A stretch of DNA of 57,963 nucleotides from a virus. A program made the translations under genes and the position numbers. Within the stretch, counting starts at the first letter, position 1, and each line of letters starts with the position of its first letter. Below are positions 31,367 through 40,371 of the stretch, one piece after another. The notes under the pieces were generated by a model. It made no database searches, had not been told where the DNA came from, and saw only the letters and a program-made list of their open reading frames with translations. The DNA is taken from IMG/VR virus record IMGVR_UViG_3300033997_000554, positions 1 to 57,963 of that record. One strand, 5' to 3'.

Positions 31367-32004
31367 AAGTCGGCGAAGTCATCACCCGCGCGCGCACCAT
31401 CCTGCAGGACGACGGCGCCGTTTACTGGGACGACACCGAGCTGCCCATGTGGTTGAGCGACGGCCGCCTGGAGGCGTACCGCCTGCGGCCCGACCTGTAC
31501 GAGGTGTCTGAGGATTTCGCCTGCGCCGAAGGTGCGCGCCAGGCTCTGCCGGGTGGCGCCCGCATGCTGTTCGACGTGCCGCGCAATGTCTCGGCGCCGC
31601 GCCAGCGCGCCATCACGGTGGCCGACGCCGCGGCGCTGGGCCGCGTGCGCCCGAATTGGCGCAGCCAGTCCAAGGCGCAGGAGATCCGCCACTTCCTGTA
31701 CGACGAGCGCAGCCCCGGCCAGTTCGACGTGTATCCGCCGGCGCGAGCTGGGGTGGTGATCGAGTTGTCCTACGCGAAGCCGCCGGCGGCGGTCACGAAG
31801 GACGACGGCGACAAGGAGCTGGCCGAGGAGGGCGCCTACGCGCCGGCGCTGGTGGACTACATCCTCTACCGCGCCTTCCTCAAAGAGGCCGACACGGTGC
31901 CCGCGTTCCACCAGCGCGCCGCCCAGCACCTGGCGGCATGCCAGTCCACCCTGACCAGCGACGTCACCGCCAAGGCGATGACCAGCCCCAACGAGCAGAA
32001 ATAA
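31363..32004 (+). CDS. DUF6682-like neck/adaptor protein
   Basis: A 213-residue protein: MKVGEVITRARTILQDDGAV then YWDDTELPMWLSDGRLEAYR and a DVYPPA-like block. This N-terminus (helix, LQD, W-x(5)-L-x-x-W-x-N/S-D-G) is the DUF6682 signature of podovirus-type phages with N4-like capsids, where it is thought to be an adaptor joining portal and tail. ATGA overlap with the preceding adaptor gene. Confidence 0.7.
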   Translation: MKVGEVITRARTILQDDGAVYWDDTELPMWLSDGRLEAYRLRPDLYEVSEDFACAEGARQALPGGARMLFDVPRNVSAPRQRAITVADAAALGRVRPNWRSQSKAQEIRHFLYDERSPGQFDVYPPARAGVVIELSYAKPPAAVTKDDGDKELAEEGAYAPALVDYILYRAFLKEADTVPAFHQRAAQHLAACQSTLTSDVTAKAMTSPNEQK

Positions 32005-32007
32005 CGC

Positions 32008-32397
32008 ATGGCAACCGACAAAATCCGCCTGGTGCAGGGAGACACCGCGCCCCAGCTGCAGCTGTCACTGACGGATCAGCGCACGCGGCGCCCGCTGGAT
32101 CTGTCCGCACCCGGCACCACCGCCCGGCTGCTGTTCCGCGAGGTGGGGGCCGACGCCGTCAAGGCCACGATGCCGTGCTTTGCGATCGCGGGCTACGTTG
32201 ACCCCGAGACGGGCGACGTCGATTACCGCCCGCCCTATGACGTGGCCGGCCGTGGTGGCCGCCTGGCTATGGATTGGTCGGCCGACGCCCTGGATACGGC
32301 GGGCGAATTCGAAGGCGAGGTCGAGGTGACCTTTCCCGATGGCCGCATCCAGACGGCATTCGCCATCCTGAAATTCCAGGTGCGGGAGCAGTTCTAG
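32008..32397 (+). CDS. BppU-like N-terminal domain virion protein
   Basis: A 129-residue protein starting MATDKIRLVQGDTAPQLQLS, which has the pattern of BppU N-terminal domains and related baseplate/tail domains: charged start, QGDTxPxLxLxLTD, LDLSAPGTTARLLFRE and TFPDGRIQTAF. It probably attaches fibres to the tail or caps the tail. The following gene starts two bases downstream. Confidence 0.6.
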   Translation: MATDKIRLVQGDTAPQLQLSLTDQRTRRPLDLSAPGTTARLLFREVGADAVKATMPCFAIAGYVDPETGDVDYRPPYDVAGRGGRLAMDWSADALDTAGEFEGEVEVTFPDGRIQTAFAILKFQVREQF

Positions 32398-32398
32398 C

Positions 32399-32932
32399 AT
32401 GACCGGCCCCGTTCACCTGGAGCATGAAATTGTCGCCGCCACGGTCGACGCCTCGGGCACCCTGGTGGCGCGCGTGGACGCGGTGGCGGACCCCCTGGGC
32501 CTGAATCCCATCCTGGCGGACCTCGGCCTGGCCGTGGATTACTTCCGCCTGGTGCGGATCCTGAACCGCCATGACCTGGCGGCGGCCGTCGATTGGCGCG
32601 CCGTCGCCGTAGTGGGCCAACGCCGCGATGGCGCGACCGCCTCTGACGTGATCGGCGCCGGCGTTGCCTTCGGCCGGGCCGACGTTGCTGGCGCGCTGGA
32701 CCGGTTTGCCCTTGCGTACGCGCGGCTGTCGGCCGGCACCGCAGTGGATTGGGCCCGGCAGCAGGTGCGCTCCATTCGATTCGACGCCGCGGTGGCGGTC
32801 GACGTCGTCGCGCTGGCGGTGGCCCGCGAGCGCCGTGATGCAGCCGCGTCGCATGACTTCGGCCGTGTGGTGCTGGAGAACTACGCCCTGGACTATGCCG
32901 ACGACTACGTCGGCGACGCCACTTCCTTCTGA
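32399..32932 (+). CDS. repetitive virion-region protein
   Basis: A 177-residue protein with internal repetition: AAVDWRAVAVVGQRRDGATA and AVAVDVVALAVARERRDAAA are similar segments, with a further copy between (ALDRFALAYARLSAGTAVDW). Repeats end in short acidic turns. Such regular beta repeats are typical of tail-fibre shafts or capsid spikes. It sits between the BppU-like and the tail-fibre genes, so a fibre-associated role is likely. Not recognised by name. Confidence 0.55.
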   Translation: MTGPVHLEHEIVAATVDASGTLVARVDAVADPLGLNPILADLGLAVDYFRLVRILNRHDLAAAVDWRAVAVVGQRRDGATASDVIGAGVAFGRADVAGALDRFALAYARLSAGTAVDWARQQVRSIRFDAAVAVDVVALAVARERRDAAASHDFGRVVLENYALDYADDYVGDATSF

Positions 32933-32944
32933 AAGGACTTTCCC

Positions 32945-33406
32945 ATGAGCAACATGCTGAACAGCTCCGGCGCCCTGAACCGGGGTGACCTGGAAATCAT
33001 CGTCCACCGCGGGCGCACCGGGCAAATCGAGCGCTTCGTCATCAAGAACTTGTTCACCGATGACGGCCTGGCTTATCTGGCCGCCCGCGCCGCTGGCGAA
33101 GCGGTGGGGGTGATTTCCCATATGGCGCTGGGCACCGGCACGACGCCGGCGGCGGGTGCAGAAAAGACCCTGGAGGCGGAAATCGCTGGCAGCCGTGTGC
33201 CGGTCACCATCTCCGGCACCGGCGCGCAGCGCCTCTATACCGCGACTTTCGGCGAAGGCGTGGGGTCGGGCCCCGTCACCGAGGCCGGTCTTTTCAATGC
33301 GGCCACTGCCGGCACGATGACGAATCGCTCTGTGTTCGGCGTCAAGAACAAGGAGCCCGAGGACGTGTTCACCATCAACTGGACGCTGGCCCAGCAGCGC
33401 GGGTAA
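32945..33406 (+). CDS. tail-region virion protein
   Basis: A 153-residue protein: MSNMLNSSGALNRGDLEIIV, KNLFTDDGLAYLAARAAGEA, HMALGTGTTPAAGAEKTLEA and a C-terminal NWTLAQQRG. The pattern of glycine-rich turns and GTGTTPA is that of small beta-sandwich tail proteins found next to fibre genes in podovirus-type prophages. It has AAGGA upstream. Function unknown. Confidence 0.6.
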   Translation: MSNMLNSSGALNRGDLEIIVHRGRTGQIERFVIKNLFTDDGLAYLAARAAGEAVGVISHMALGTGTTPAAGAEKTLEAEIAGSRVPVTISGTGAQRLYTATFGEGVGSGPVTEAGLFNAATAGTMTNRSVFGVKNKEPEDVFTINWTLAQQRG

Positions 33407-33409
33407 GCC

Positions 33410-34702
33410 ATGGCCCGATTGCTCACCCTGCGCCGCAACCTGGCGCGCCTGCTGACCCGCGACGAGGTCGACGACAACTTCGTCAACGTCGCTTCGGACT
33501 TCTCCGGCGCCGTGGACCCCGCGACGTTGACGGGTGCCTACGTCGCACCGTATATGCGCTGGGCGGACATCGGATCCGGGTGGCTCAAGCGCCGCAATGC
33601 GGCCAACAATGCCTGGGAGCCGGAGCAGCGCTTGCTTCGCCGCACGGTGCAACCGTTCAACACGAGCGAGCTGCCCACGGCTGACGGCGGGCCCATCTAT
33701 GTCAACGGGCAAGGCATGGCCGAGTTCGACACAGCGGCGGGCATGTATCGCGTGAAGTCGCCTGTTCCTGTGGGGGCAGTGGCCTGGTGGCCGCTGCGTT
33801 CGTCCATCCCGGCAGGCCGGATCCCCGCCGATGGCCAGACCATTTCGCGCGCCACCTTTCCTGACCTTGCCGCCATGGTGGTGGCCGGCACGGTGCCAGT
33901 GGTGCCGGAAGCCGACTGGCTGGCCGACCCGCTCAAGCGCGGCAGCTACACGCTTGGCGATGGCTCCACTACCATCCGGGTGCCTGATCTCAATGGTAAG
34001 TCTGCTGGGGCGGTTGGCGCAGTGTTTCTCCGCGGCGACGGGGCGCTTTCGGGTGGCGTGAATGGGAGTGTTCAGCGTGATGCGTTGCAGAACATCACCG
34101 CTTCGGTGGGGCTTGCATACGGTAATGTGCAGTTGCCTTCAGATGGCGCATTTAACAACACCGCTTATACCAGCGGCTCGGCCCCCGAATATCCGTATTC
34201 AAATGCGACTCAGCGGCTCACGTTCGACGCTTCGCGCGTTGCGCGAACTGCTACCGAGACGCGGCCGACGAACGTCACGGGCGTTTGGACCATCCAGGCG
34301 TTCGGTGCCATCACCAATCCTGGAAGCGCCGATGCCGCCCAGCTGGCTAGCGACTATGCCGCACTCAATGCCGGCTTCCAGACGTTGAATGCCAGCTTTC
34401 AGACGTTGCGTGCCCAGGCGTTCGGCGTTGGCCAGAGCATGCAGAACGTCGCGGGAAGTCGCACCATCGGTGTGGCCTACACGAATACGACCGGTCGCCC
34501 CATCGTGGTTTACGTCTCGGGGGACACGAATACAAGCGCAGGCGGGAACCTGGGCATTACGATTGGCGGCCTTTTCGTCACGCGGGCCGTCTGGGCGTCG
34601 CAAGGTATCGCTCTGGCGGTGACGGCGGTGATTCCACCCGGTATTGCGTATGTGGCGAACGCCTCCGGAATTTCTCTCAGCCAATGGCAGGAGTACAGGT
34701 AA
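33410..34702 (+). CDS. tail fibre with collar-type domain
   Basis: A 430-residue protein. N-terminal MARLLTLRRNLARLLTRDEV is an attachment segment. The middle shows the tail-collar signature: PVGAVAWWPLRSSIPAGRIP, ADGQTISRATFPDLA and VFLRGDGAL. Before the C-terminus RPTNVTGVWTIQAFGAITN ends the collar fold. A last segment (about residues 300-430) holds a short coiled coil (LASDYAALNAGFQTLNASFQ) and a beta-sandwich tip (VVYVSGDTNTSAGGN). It is the likely receptor-binding fibre, followed by an assembly protein. Confidence 0.78.
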   Translation: MARLLTLRRNLARLLTRDEVDDNFVNVASDFSGAVDPATLTGAYVAPYMRWADIGSGWLKRRNAANNAWEPEQRLLRRTVQPFNTSELPTADGGPIYVNGQGMAEFDTAAGMYRVKSPVPVGAVAWWPLRSSIPAGRIPADGQTISRATFPDLAAMVVAGTVPVVPEADWLADPLKRGSYTLGDGSTTIRVPDLNGKSAGAVGAVFLRGDGALSGGVNGSVQRDALQNITASVGLAYGNVQLPSDGAFNNTAYTSGSAPEYPYSNATQRLTFDASRVARTATETRPTNVTGVWTIQAFGAITNPGSADAAQLASDYAALNAGFQTLNASFQTLRAQAFGVGQSMQNVAGSRTIGVAYTNTTGRPIVVYVSGDTNTSAGGNLGITIGGLFVTRAVWASQGIALAVTAVIPPGIAYVANASGISLSQWQEYR

Positions 34703-35142
34703 TGAGAACATTCAAGGACACCGCGAGCGGGCAGTTCTATCAGTTCGACGACGACGTGATCGCGGATAACTCGGCCGGTCACTATGTATTCCGTTCGCCG
34801 TTCGGACTGGTCGATGCGCCGCTTACCCTGGTGCCCGCCTCTTTGGAGGAAATGCCCGAGCCGCCGGCAGGACCGCCGGTGTCGGTCTCGCGCTATCAGG
34901 GCCGCGAGGCGATGCGCCTGACTCGTTTCCCCGCGGAGGGGCACCCTGATCGAACCCTGTTCGAAGCCTTCGAGGAGCTACTGAACGATCCGACGACGCC
35001 AGCGTACTACCGGCGAGCCTGGGATGAACTGCAGATATTCGAGCGTGGGAGCGCCATGCTCAACGCCGCGGCTGACGTCCTCGGCCTTACCCAGGCGAAG
35101 CGGGATGACCTTTTCCGTCTCGCCGCGGCCATCAAGGCCTAG
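34702..35142 (+). CDS. tail-fibre assembly-like protein
   Basis: A 146-residue protein starting MRTFKDTASGQFYQFDDDVI. Start ATG overlaps the fibre stop; GGAG lies upstream. The family signature is FKDTASGQFYxFDDDV, a proline stretch (PPAGPPVSVSRYQGREAM) and a C-terminal helix (YYRRAWDELQIFERGSAML). Proteins of this kind directly after a tail fibre gene act as chaperones or caps for fibre trimerisation. A wholly structural role is also possible. Confidence 0.65.
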   Translation: MRTFKDTASGQFYQFDDDVIADNSAGHYVFRSPFGLVDAPLTLVPASLEEMPEPPAGPPVSVSRYQGREAMRLTRFPAEGHPDRTLFEAFEELLNDPTTPAYYRRAWDELQIFERGSAMLNAAADVLGLTQAKRDDLFRLAAAIKA

Positions 35143-35168
35143 CTGGTAGACCTCACACAGGAGCAAAG

Positions 35169-35516
35169 ATGGCTGAACCTACCAGCGCGATCAGCGCAGC
35201 ACTGCCCACGGCGTCGGCACTGCTTTTCGGTGCGATGCTGCCCGGGGTGGATGGCGGCGCGCTGATCGGCGCGTTCGCCGGCGCCGCCTTGTTCATCGTT
35301 CACAGCAACGAGTTGGGTGTCGCAAAACGGCTGGTCTACGGTCTGGTGTCCTGGCTGATTGGCTACTTCGCGGCGCCGGAGTTGGGCCGCCTGATCGGCA
35401 TTCAGGAAACCGTGGTGACCGGCTTCGGTGCGGCCGCGGTGGCCGTCACCGTCGCCATCACGGCGATCAAGAAGATCGAGGCGGCAGATTTCACCTTCTG
35501 GAAGCGGGGAGGCTGA
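35169..35516 (+). CDS. small membrane protein, holin candidate 1
   Basis: A 115-residue protein with three hydrophobic segments: LPTASALLFGAMLPGV, ALIGAFAGAALFIVHSNELG and VTGFGAAAVAVTVAITAI, ending in KKIEAADFTFWKRGG. Size, segment number and charged tail fit class I holins. It is not next to the endolysin, which lies 17 kb downstream, but immediately followed by a second small membrane protein of the holin-like type. Confidence 0.55.
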   Translation: MAEPTSAISAALPTASALLFGAMLPGVDGGALIGAFAGAALFIVHSNELGVAKRLVYGLVSWLIGYFAAPELGRLIGIQETVVTGFGAAAVAVTVAITAIKKIEAADFTFWKRGG

Positions 35517-35517
35517 C

Positions 35518-35826
35518 ATGCACCCTTGGGACTTCGGCAGTACCGTCACGGGCCACCATCTGGTGGCCCTTCTTTTTGTCGTCGCCAATTTCGCCACCGC
35601 CCTGCGCCTGGCCTGCTACCAGCGCCGCGGCGCGCGGTATCGCGTGGGTATGTCCGTGGTGGCCTATCTCATGGTGGTGCTGACTGGCGGCCAGGCGCTC
35701 GATGTGCTGGCGCGGCAGGGCGCGGTCAGCCCGTGGCAGCTGGGCCTGACGCTGCTGCTGGCCTTCCTGGTGTTCCGGGCCCGCGGCAACGTCGCCAACA
35801 TCGCCAAGCCGGCGCGGGCGAGGTAG
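35518..35826 (+). CDS. small membrane protein, holin candidate 2
   Basis: A 102-residue protein starting MHPWDFGSTVTGHHLVALLF. It has hydrophobic helices at about residues 13-30, 48-65 and 74-92 (PWQLGLTLLLAFLVFRARGN) and a basic tail (KPARAR). It matches the phage holin-3-type (3TM) pattern. The gene starts one base after the first membrane-protein gene. Holin/antiholin or two-part holin is an inference. Confidence 0.55.
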   Translation: MHPWDFGSTVTGHHLVALLFVVANFATALRLACYQRRGARYRVGMSVVAYLMVVLTGGQALDVLARQGAVSPWQLGLTLLLAFLVFRARGNVANIAKPARAR

Positions 35827-35828
35827 CG

Positions 35829-37484
35829 ATGCGGGAAGCGGAAAAGGCGTTCACGGGCATGCTGCCCAGGGTTGAGCCGCACCTGTTGCCGACCGGTGCC
35901 AGCCAGGACGTGCTGAACGCCAGCCTGCAGCGCGGCTCGCTGGTGCCGTACCGGGCACCGGACAAGGTCGCTGACCTGGCCAAGGTCGGCACGAAGCTGG
36001 CGATCTACCGCTTCGGCCGTTCGATCGATGACGACTCGCGCTACTGGTTCCACTGGCTGAACGATACCGATGTGGCGCGCGGCGCCATTCCGGACGACGC
36101 CCAGGAGCGGACCTATTTCACCGAGGCCGGCCAGCCGCCGCGGGTGACGGATTCGACCATGGCCACGACCGACGGCCAGATGCCGTCCGCCTGGTATCGG
36201 CTGGGCATCCCGGCGCCGACGTCGCGGGCCACCGTGACGGTCGCTCTGCAGCCCGATCCTCCCTCGGGCCTGGAGCGCCAGTCGTGCCTGCTGGCGTATA
36301 CCTTCGTGTCGGCCTGGGGCGAGGAGGGCCCGCCCAACGAGGTGAGCGACCCGTTCAATGCCGCCACCAACGACACCCTGAACGTGATCAACATGGAGGG
36401 GCCGCCGGCCGGCGAATACAACATCACGTTGAAGCGGCTCTACATCTCCACCACCGACGCCACTGGCACGGCCGTGCTGCGCTTCTGGAAAGAGGTGCCG
36501 GCGGGCGCCGTGACCTTTTCCGACAAGGTCGACTTCACCGAGCTGGGCGAGGCGCTGCCCGAGCGCGCGCTGGTGCCGCCGCCGGCGGACCTGTTCGGCC
36601 TGATGGCGCACCCCGGCGGGTTCATGATCGGATTTTCTGGCAAGCGGGTGTACCGGTCGGAGGTGTTCAAGCCCTTCGGTTGGCCCTACTACTCGCCGGT
36701 CGCCGACGAGATCGTAGGCGGCGCCATCATGGGCCAGGCCACGGTCGTGTGCACCAAGGGCGACACCTATCTGGCGACCCAGGCGGATCCGGTCACCCTG
36801 ACACCGGTGCGCCTGGACGGCAACCAGCCGTGCGTCGCCAAGCGCACCATCAGGGCGTTCAAGGGCGGCGTTGTCTACGCCTCTCCCGATGGCCTGGTCA
36901 TGGTCGATCAGGCCGGCGGCGTGGGCGTGGTGACCGAGGAGCTGCTGACCCGGGCGCAGTGGCAGGCCTACCGGCCGGCCTCGATGCATGCCAGCGTGCA
37001 CGACAACCGCTACTTCTGCTGGTTCGACACCGGTGCCGAGCGCGGCGGCCTGATTTTCGACCTGACGCGCGGCGCCATGTCGCTGACCCGTACCGATGTG
37101 TATGCCACGGCTTCGTACTCGGACGGCCGGCGCGATGAGCTGTTCCTGGCGCTGCCTGATGGCAACGTGCACAAATGGGACGGAGGCGCGGTGCCGCTGG
37201 CCATGCGCCGGGTGAGCAAACGATTCATCCTCGAGCGCGCCCAGAACATAGGCGCCGCCCAGGTGGTGGCCTCGGCCTATCCGGTGACCTTCCGGCTGCG
37301 GGCCACGATCGAAACGTCCGGCGGGCCGCTGGATGTGGAGGTGCAGCACCAGGTCACGAGCGGCCGGCCGTTCCGGCTGCGCGGAAACTATCGCGCCCGC
37401 AGCTACGAGTTCACCGTGGAAGGCGCCGCGGCTATTTCCGAGGTGACCGTGGCGTCGGTCCTGGGCAACGTCACGGCGGTCTGA
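35829..37484 (+). CDS. tail/virion protein with beta-propeller-like repeats
   Basis: A 551-residue protein. N-terminus MREAEKAFTGMLPRVEPHLL, then blocks with regular Trp/Tyr and Gly spacing: FGRSIDDDSRYWFHWLNDTD, FVSAWGEEGPPNEVSDPF, FGLMAHPGGFMIGFSGKRVY and DGLVMVDQAGGVGVVTEELL. The repeated four-strand pattern suggests a propeller. Such large beta proteins follow the holins in related phages and form tail tube or spike parts. Exact role not established. Confidence 0.65.
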   Translation: MREAEKAFTGMLPRVEPHLLPTGASQDVLNASLQRGSLVPYRAPDKVADLAKVGTKLAIYRFGRSIDDDSRYWFHWLNDTDVARGAIPDDAQERTYFTEAGQPPRVTDSTMATTDGQMPSAWYRLGIPAPTSRATVTVALQPDPPSGLERQSCLLAYTFVSAWGEEGPPNEVSDPFNAATNDTLNVINMEGPPAGEYNITLKRLYISTTDATGTAVLRFWKEVPAGAVTFSDKVDFTELGEALPERALVPPPADLFGLMAHPGGFMIGFSGKRVYRSEVFKPFGWPYYSPVADEIVGGAIMGQATVVCTKGDTYLATQADPVTLTPVRLDGNQPCVAKRTIRAFKGGVVYASPDGLVMVDQAGGVGVVTEELLTRAQWQAYRPASMHASVHDNRYFCWFDTGAERGGLIFDLTRGAMSLTRTDVYATASYSDGRRDELFLALPDGNVHKWDGGAVPLAMRRVSKRFILERAQNIGAAQVVASAYPVTFRLRATIETSGGPLDVEVQHQVTSGRPFRLRGNYRARSYEFTVEGAAAISEVTVASVLGNVTAV

Positions 37485-37486
37485 CG

Positions 37487-38656
37487 ATGGCGACCTCTGC
37501 ACGATCCGGCCTGCGCTACGCGGACCTGCCGGCGATCGAGTCCGCCCGGCTGCCGGACAACCCGGCCGCGACGCGCGCGCTCGAGCAGATGCGCCTGACC
37601 CTGGCGACGCGCTTCGGGAAGGGCGGCCAGGCCGTCGACAAGGCGGTGACCTGGGGCGACCTGGTCGAGAACGGCATCGTCACGATGCGCGGTGCCGATG
37701 GCAGGCCCATCCTCATTAAGAATCCAGGGGGCACGTTCCAGCCCAGCACGCCGCCCGTGGTCGACGGCATCCCGCCGGCGCCGACCGGATTCAAGGCGAC
37801 GCCCGGCCTGGGCACCGTGGTGCTGGAGTGGGACAAGCCGAATTTCGCCTACTTCGGCTATGCGGAAATTTTCCGGGGCACGACCGACAACCAGGCGCAG
37901 GCGCAAAGCGTCGGCCAGACCACCGGCTGGGTGTATGCGGATCCGGTAGGCGGCGCCACCGCCACCACCTATTTCTACTGGGTGCGGTTCGTGTCCGTCG
38001 GCGGCAAGGTGGGGCCGTTCAACGCCGTGGGCGGCACGACCGGCGCCGTCTCGCTGGACCCTGCCTACCTGATCGACGTCCTGTCGGCCGCCGGCGACCC
38101 GAAGGCGCTGCTGTACGAGATCCCCGAGCCGACGGAAATCAACGGCGTGCCGGTGCCGGCCGGCATCTACATGCGCGACCTGTACGTCGCAAACGGCTCC
38201 ATCTCCAACGCCAAGCTGGGCAACGCTTCGATCACCGACGCCAAGATCGCCTACCTGTCGGCGGCCAAGGTCACATTCGGGGAAATGAGCGGTGATCGCA
38301 TCGCCGTGAACAGCCTGAACGCGGACCGGCTGACGGTGGCGTCGCTGTCCGCGCGCCTGGCCGTCATCACGACCGCCTACGTCAAGACGGCCAACATCGA
38401 GGACGCGGCGATCACCAACGCGAAGATCGCCAACCTGAGCGCCGACAAGATCACCGCCGGCGTGCTGAACGCTGCGCGCATCGCCGCGGGTTCCATCACG
38501 GCGGACAAGCTGAATGTGGCCAGCCTGTCGGCCATCACAGCCACGATTGGCCTGCTGCGCACGGCGGTCAGCGGCGCCCGCCTGGAGATCCGCGACAACC
38601 TGCTGCTGGTGTACGACGCCAACAACGTGCTGCGCGTGCGTCTGGGGATCTGGTAA
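37487..38656 (+). CDS. tail protein with fibronectin-like and repeat domains
   Basis: A 389-residue protein. Residues about 95-185 form a fibronectin-type-III fold (PPAPTGFKATPGLGTVVLEW, GYAEIFRGT, YFYWVRFVSVGGKVGP). The C-terminal half (about 230-370) repeats a short motif: GSISNAKLGNASITDAKIAY, ANIEDAAITNAKIANLSADK and GSITADKLNVASLSA, as in gpJ/DUF1983-type central tail tips. It probably forms a tail tip or host-recognition element. Two codons separate it from the preceding gene. Confidence 0.7.
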   Translation: MATSARSGLRYADLPAIESARLPDNPAATRALEQMRLTLATRFGKGGQAVDKAVTWGDLVENGIVTMRGADGRPILIKNPGGTFQPSTPPVVDGIPPAPTGFKATPGLGTVVLEWDKPNFAYFGYAEIFRGTTDNQAQAQSVGQTTGWVYADPVGGATATTYFYWVRFVSVGGKVGPFNAVGGTTGAVSLDPAYLIDVLSAAGDPKALLYEIPEPTEINGVPVPAGIYMRDLYVANGSISNAKLGNASITDAKIAYLSAAKVTFGEMSGDRIAVNSLNADRLTVASLSARLAVITTAYVKTANIEDAAITNAKIANLSADKITAGVLNAARIAAGSITADKLNVASLSAITATIGLLRTAVSGARLEIRDNLLLVYDANNVLRVRLGIW

Positions 38657-38946
38657 TGCCGGCCGGCATCGAAACCTACGGGCCCAATGGGGCGGTCCTG
38701 ACGTCCTACCTGAGCAAGATCAGCCGGCAGTACGGAAAGGTCGCCACAGGCACGTCGGACGGGGCGCACTCCGATGGCCGGCTGGCAGAGGGCGGTGAAC
38801 CCTGGTTTGCGACCCTGCCGCAAGGGAACCCGGCGAGCGTCAATGCCCCATTCGTCTGGCGCGACGGCATCACCCTTCGGTGGAAATTCCTGGAGGACAT
38901 GCCGGGCGACAGGGCGACCGCCACCATCATCTACGGGGTGCGGTGA
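38656..38946 (+). CDS. small tail-region protein
   Basis: A 96-residue, beta-rich protein, MPAGIETYGPNGAVLTSYLS, then ATGTSDGAHSDGRLAEGGEP and WRDGITLRWKFLEDMPG. ATG overlaps the preceding stop by one base. It may be the tip partner of the tail protein upstream; no family recognised. Confidence 0.55.
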   Translation: MPAGIETYGPNGAVLTSYLSKISRQYGKVATGTSDGAHSDGRLAEGGEPWFATLPQGNPASVNAPFVWRDGITLRWKFLEDMPGDRATATIIYGVR

Positions 38947-39591
38947 ATGGCTGCCGGCTTTCAACTGCTTTCCGGCGCCAGCGAGCTGATCGTGGACAGC
39001 TCGTCCATCAACATGTTCCTGCGCCACGCCGGCGTGGCCAGCAACGCGGCAGCGGTGGCGGCCATCGACCCCGTCTTGTTCTTCCGGCCGGTGGGCGAGG
39101 CCTGCTATCTGGCCTGGGCCAATCTCTCGGGCGGCACGCTGGAGTTTGCGTTCAACAATCCGGCCGAATACTACGTGTTCGACCGACCGGTGACCCCGAG
39201 CTACCTGGATGCATTCAACGAGTCGGGATCGCAGATTTTCACGGCGGCGCAGCGCCCGCTGAACGTCATCGGCAGCGTGAACATCCCCGACTACTACACC
39301 GCCTACCGGCTGGCATATCGGGACGGCTGGACCTACAGCGGCCTGGTGTCTGGCAAGTACGCCTACAACCAGGCCTTCGTCCGGCAGGGCTACAACTCGC
39401 TGCCGGGCGTGACGGGCTGGGAGACCTATCTCATGGCCGAAGCGCTGCAGGCGACCGCGAACGGCTTCTGGGCGGGCTTCCCGCAGTTCGGCGTGCGATT
39501 CCTGGGCTGGAGCCCGACCCGCACCAACACCTTTATCTCGTATGCACCCAGCCCGCAGGTGTCGATCATCGACGTGGCCGGGATTCTCTAA
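38947..39591 (+). CDS. tail-region protein of unknown role
   Basis: A 214-residue protein immediately after the stop of the small tail-region gene. It is rich in aromatic residues (FRPVGEACYLAWANLSGGTL, EYYVFDRPVTPSYLDAFN, YRLAYRDGWTYSG) with a beta-rich layout. The aromatic content suggests a carbohydrate- or surface-contacting module. No family recognised. Confidence 0.55.
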   Translation: MAAGFQLLSGASELIVDSSSINMFLRHAGVASNAAAVAAIDPVLFFRPVGEACYLAWANLSGGTLEFAFNNPAEYYVFDRPVTPSYLDAFNESGSQIFTAAQRPLNVIGSVNIPDYYTAYRLAYRDGWTYSGLVSGKYAYNQAFVRQGYNSLPGVTGWETYLMAEALQATANGFWAGFPQFGVRFLGWSPTRTNTFISYAPSPQVSIIDVAGIL

Positions 39592-39612
39592 CCAACCGCT
39601 GGCAAGGACGAC

Positions 39613-39900
39613 ATGCAAAAGGAAATCGAAAACGCGATCTTCTCCAACGTGGGGAACCGCATCACCCAGGAGCTGGCCATGGGCCTGGTGATGAGTCTGC
39701 TGCAGGTGGCGCAGCAGGCCGTCGAGGCCGCCCGCAGCGAGGCGTTGTCGGCCGCGGCGTCCATGGTGCCGCCGGCCGCGGCGGCGCAGGGGGCGGACGA
39801 AGCTGGCGCCATCGACCCGGCCTATGCCCGCAAGGCCGAGGTGCCTGCCCCTCGCCGGCGGGCGACCACGCCCACCAAGACCACGAAGGCGCGCCGATGA
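39613..39900 (+). CDS. small virion-associated protein with basic tail
   Basis: A 95-residue protein: an N-terminal amphipathic helix (MQKEIENAIFSNVGNRITQE then LAMGLVMSLLQVAQQAVEAA), an alanine-rich middle and a basic C-terminus RRRATTPTKTTKARR. ATGA overlap links it to the next gene. It may be an internal head protein that contacts DNA, but this is only suggested by the basic tail. Confidence 0.5.
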   Translation: MQKEIENAIFSNVGNRITQELAMGLVMSLLQVAQQAVEAARSEALSAAASMVPPAAAAQGADEAGAIDPAYARKAEVPAPRRRATTPTKTTKARR

Positions 39901-40370
39901 GCGCGCCTTTTTTTGACCAGGCGACGGCGCTGCGCTGGATGCGCGGCAACGCCAGCGCGGTCGAGTTCCTGCGCACGGCGTTCGACGTGGCGCATTTCTG
40001 GGACGACCTGATCGACCGCGACAGGATTCTCAGCGATGCCGATATCAACCGCGCCATGTTCCAGGCGCTGGTGGTGCTGCCGCGCAATGCGTTCTACCAG
40101 GCCAATTTCGCAAGCCTCAACGCGGTGCTGGCGAACGCCGCGACCAACTGGACGATCGCCACGGATCTGGAGCGCGCTGGCGGCGTGGCCGGCAAGCGCA
40201 CCGCCTATGTCCTGCGCGCCTCCTACGTCGACCTAGTGACCTACTGCGCGCTGCTGCTGGGCGGCATGGATTGGGCGCGCGCGGTGGGGGTGGAGCTGCG
40301 CCAGCTGGCTGAACCGTATCCCGAGTACTTGACCAACCTGGAGGCCGAGAAGGCCGCACGAGGTGACTGA
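39897..40370 (+). CDS. hypothetical virion-region protein
   Basis: A 157-residue helical protein: MSAPFFDQATALRWMRGNAS, AFDVAHFWDDLIDRDRILS, MFQALVVLPRNAFYQANFAS and a C-terminal VTYCALLLGGMDWARAVGVE. Similar helical proteins precede internal/ejection proteins in podovirus-type prophages. Function unknown. Confidence 0.6.
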   Translation: MSAPFFDQATALRWMRGNASAVEFLRTAFDVAHFWDDLIDRDRILSDADINRAMFQALVVLPRNAFYQANFASLNAVLANAATNWTIATDLERAGGVAGKRTAYVLRASYVDLVTYCALLLGGMDWARAVGVELRQLAEPYPEYLTNLEAEKAARGD

Positions 40371-40371
40371 G

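Noticed and set aside
33410-34702. Diversity-generating retroelement target (as in Bordetella phage BPP-1)
   Set aside because: No reverse-transcriptase gene, template repeat or C-type-lectin variable region was seen in the window; the fibre has a collar-type fold instead.
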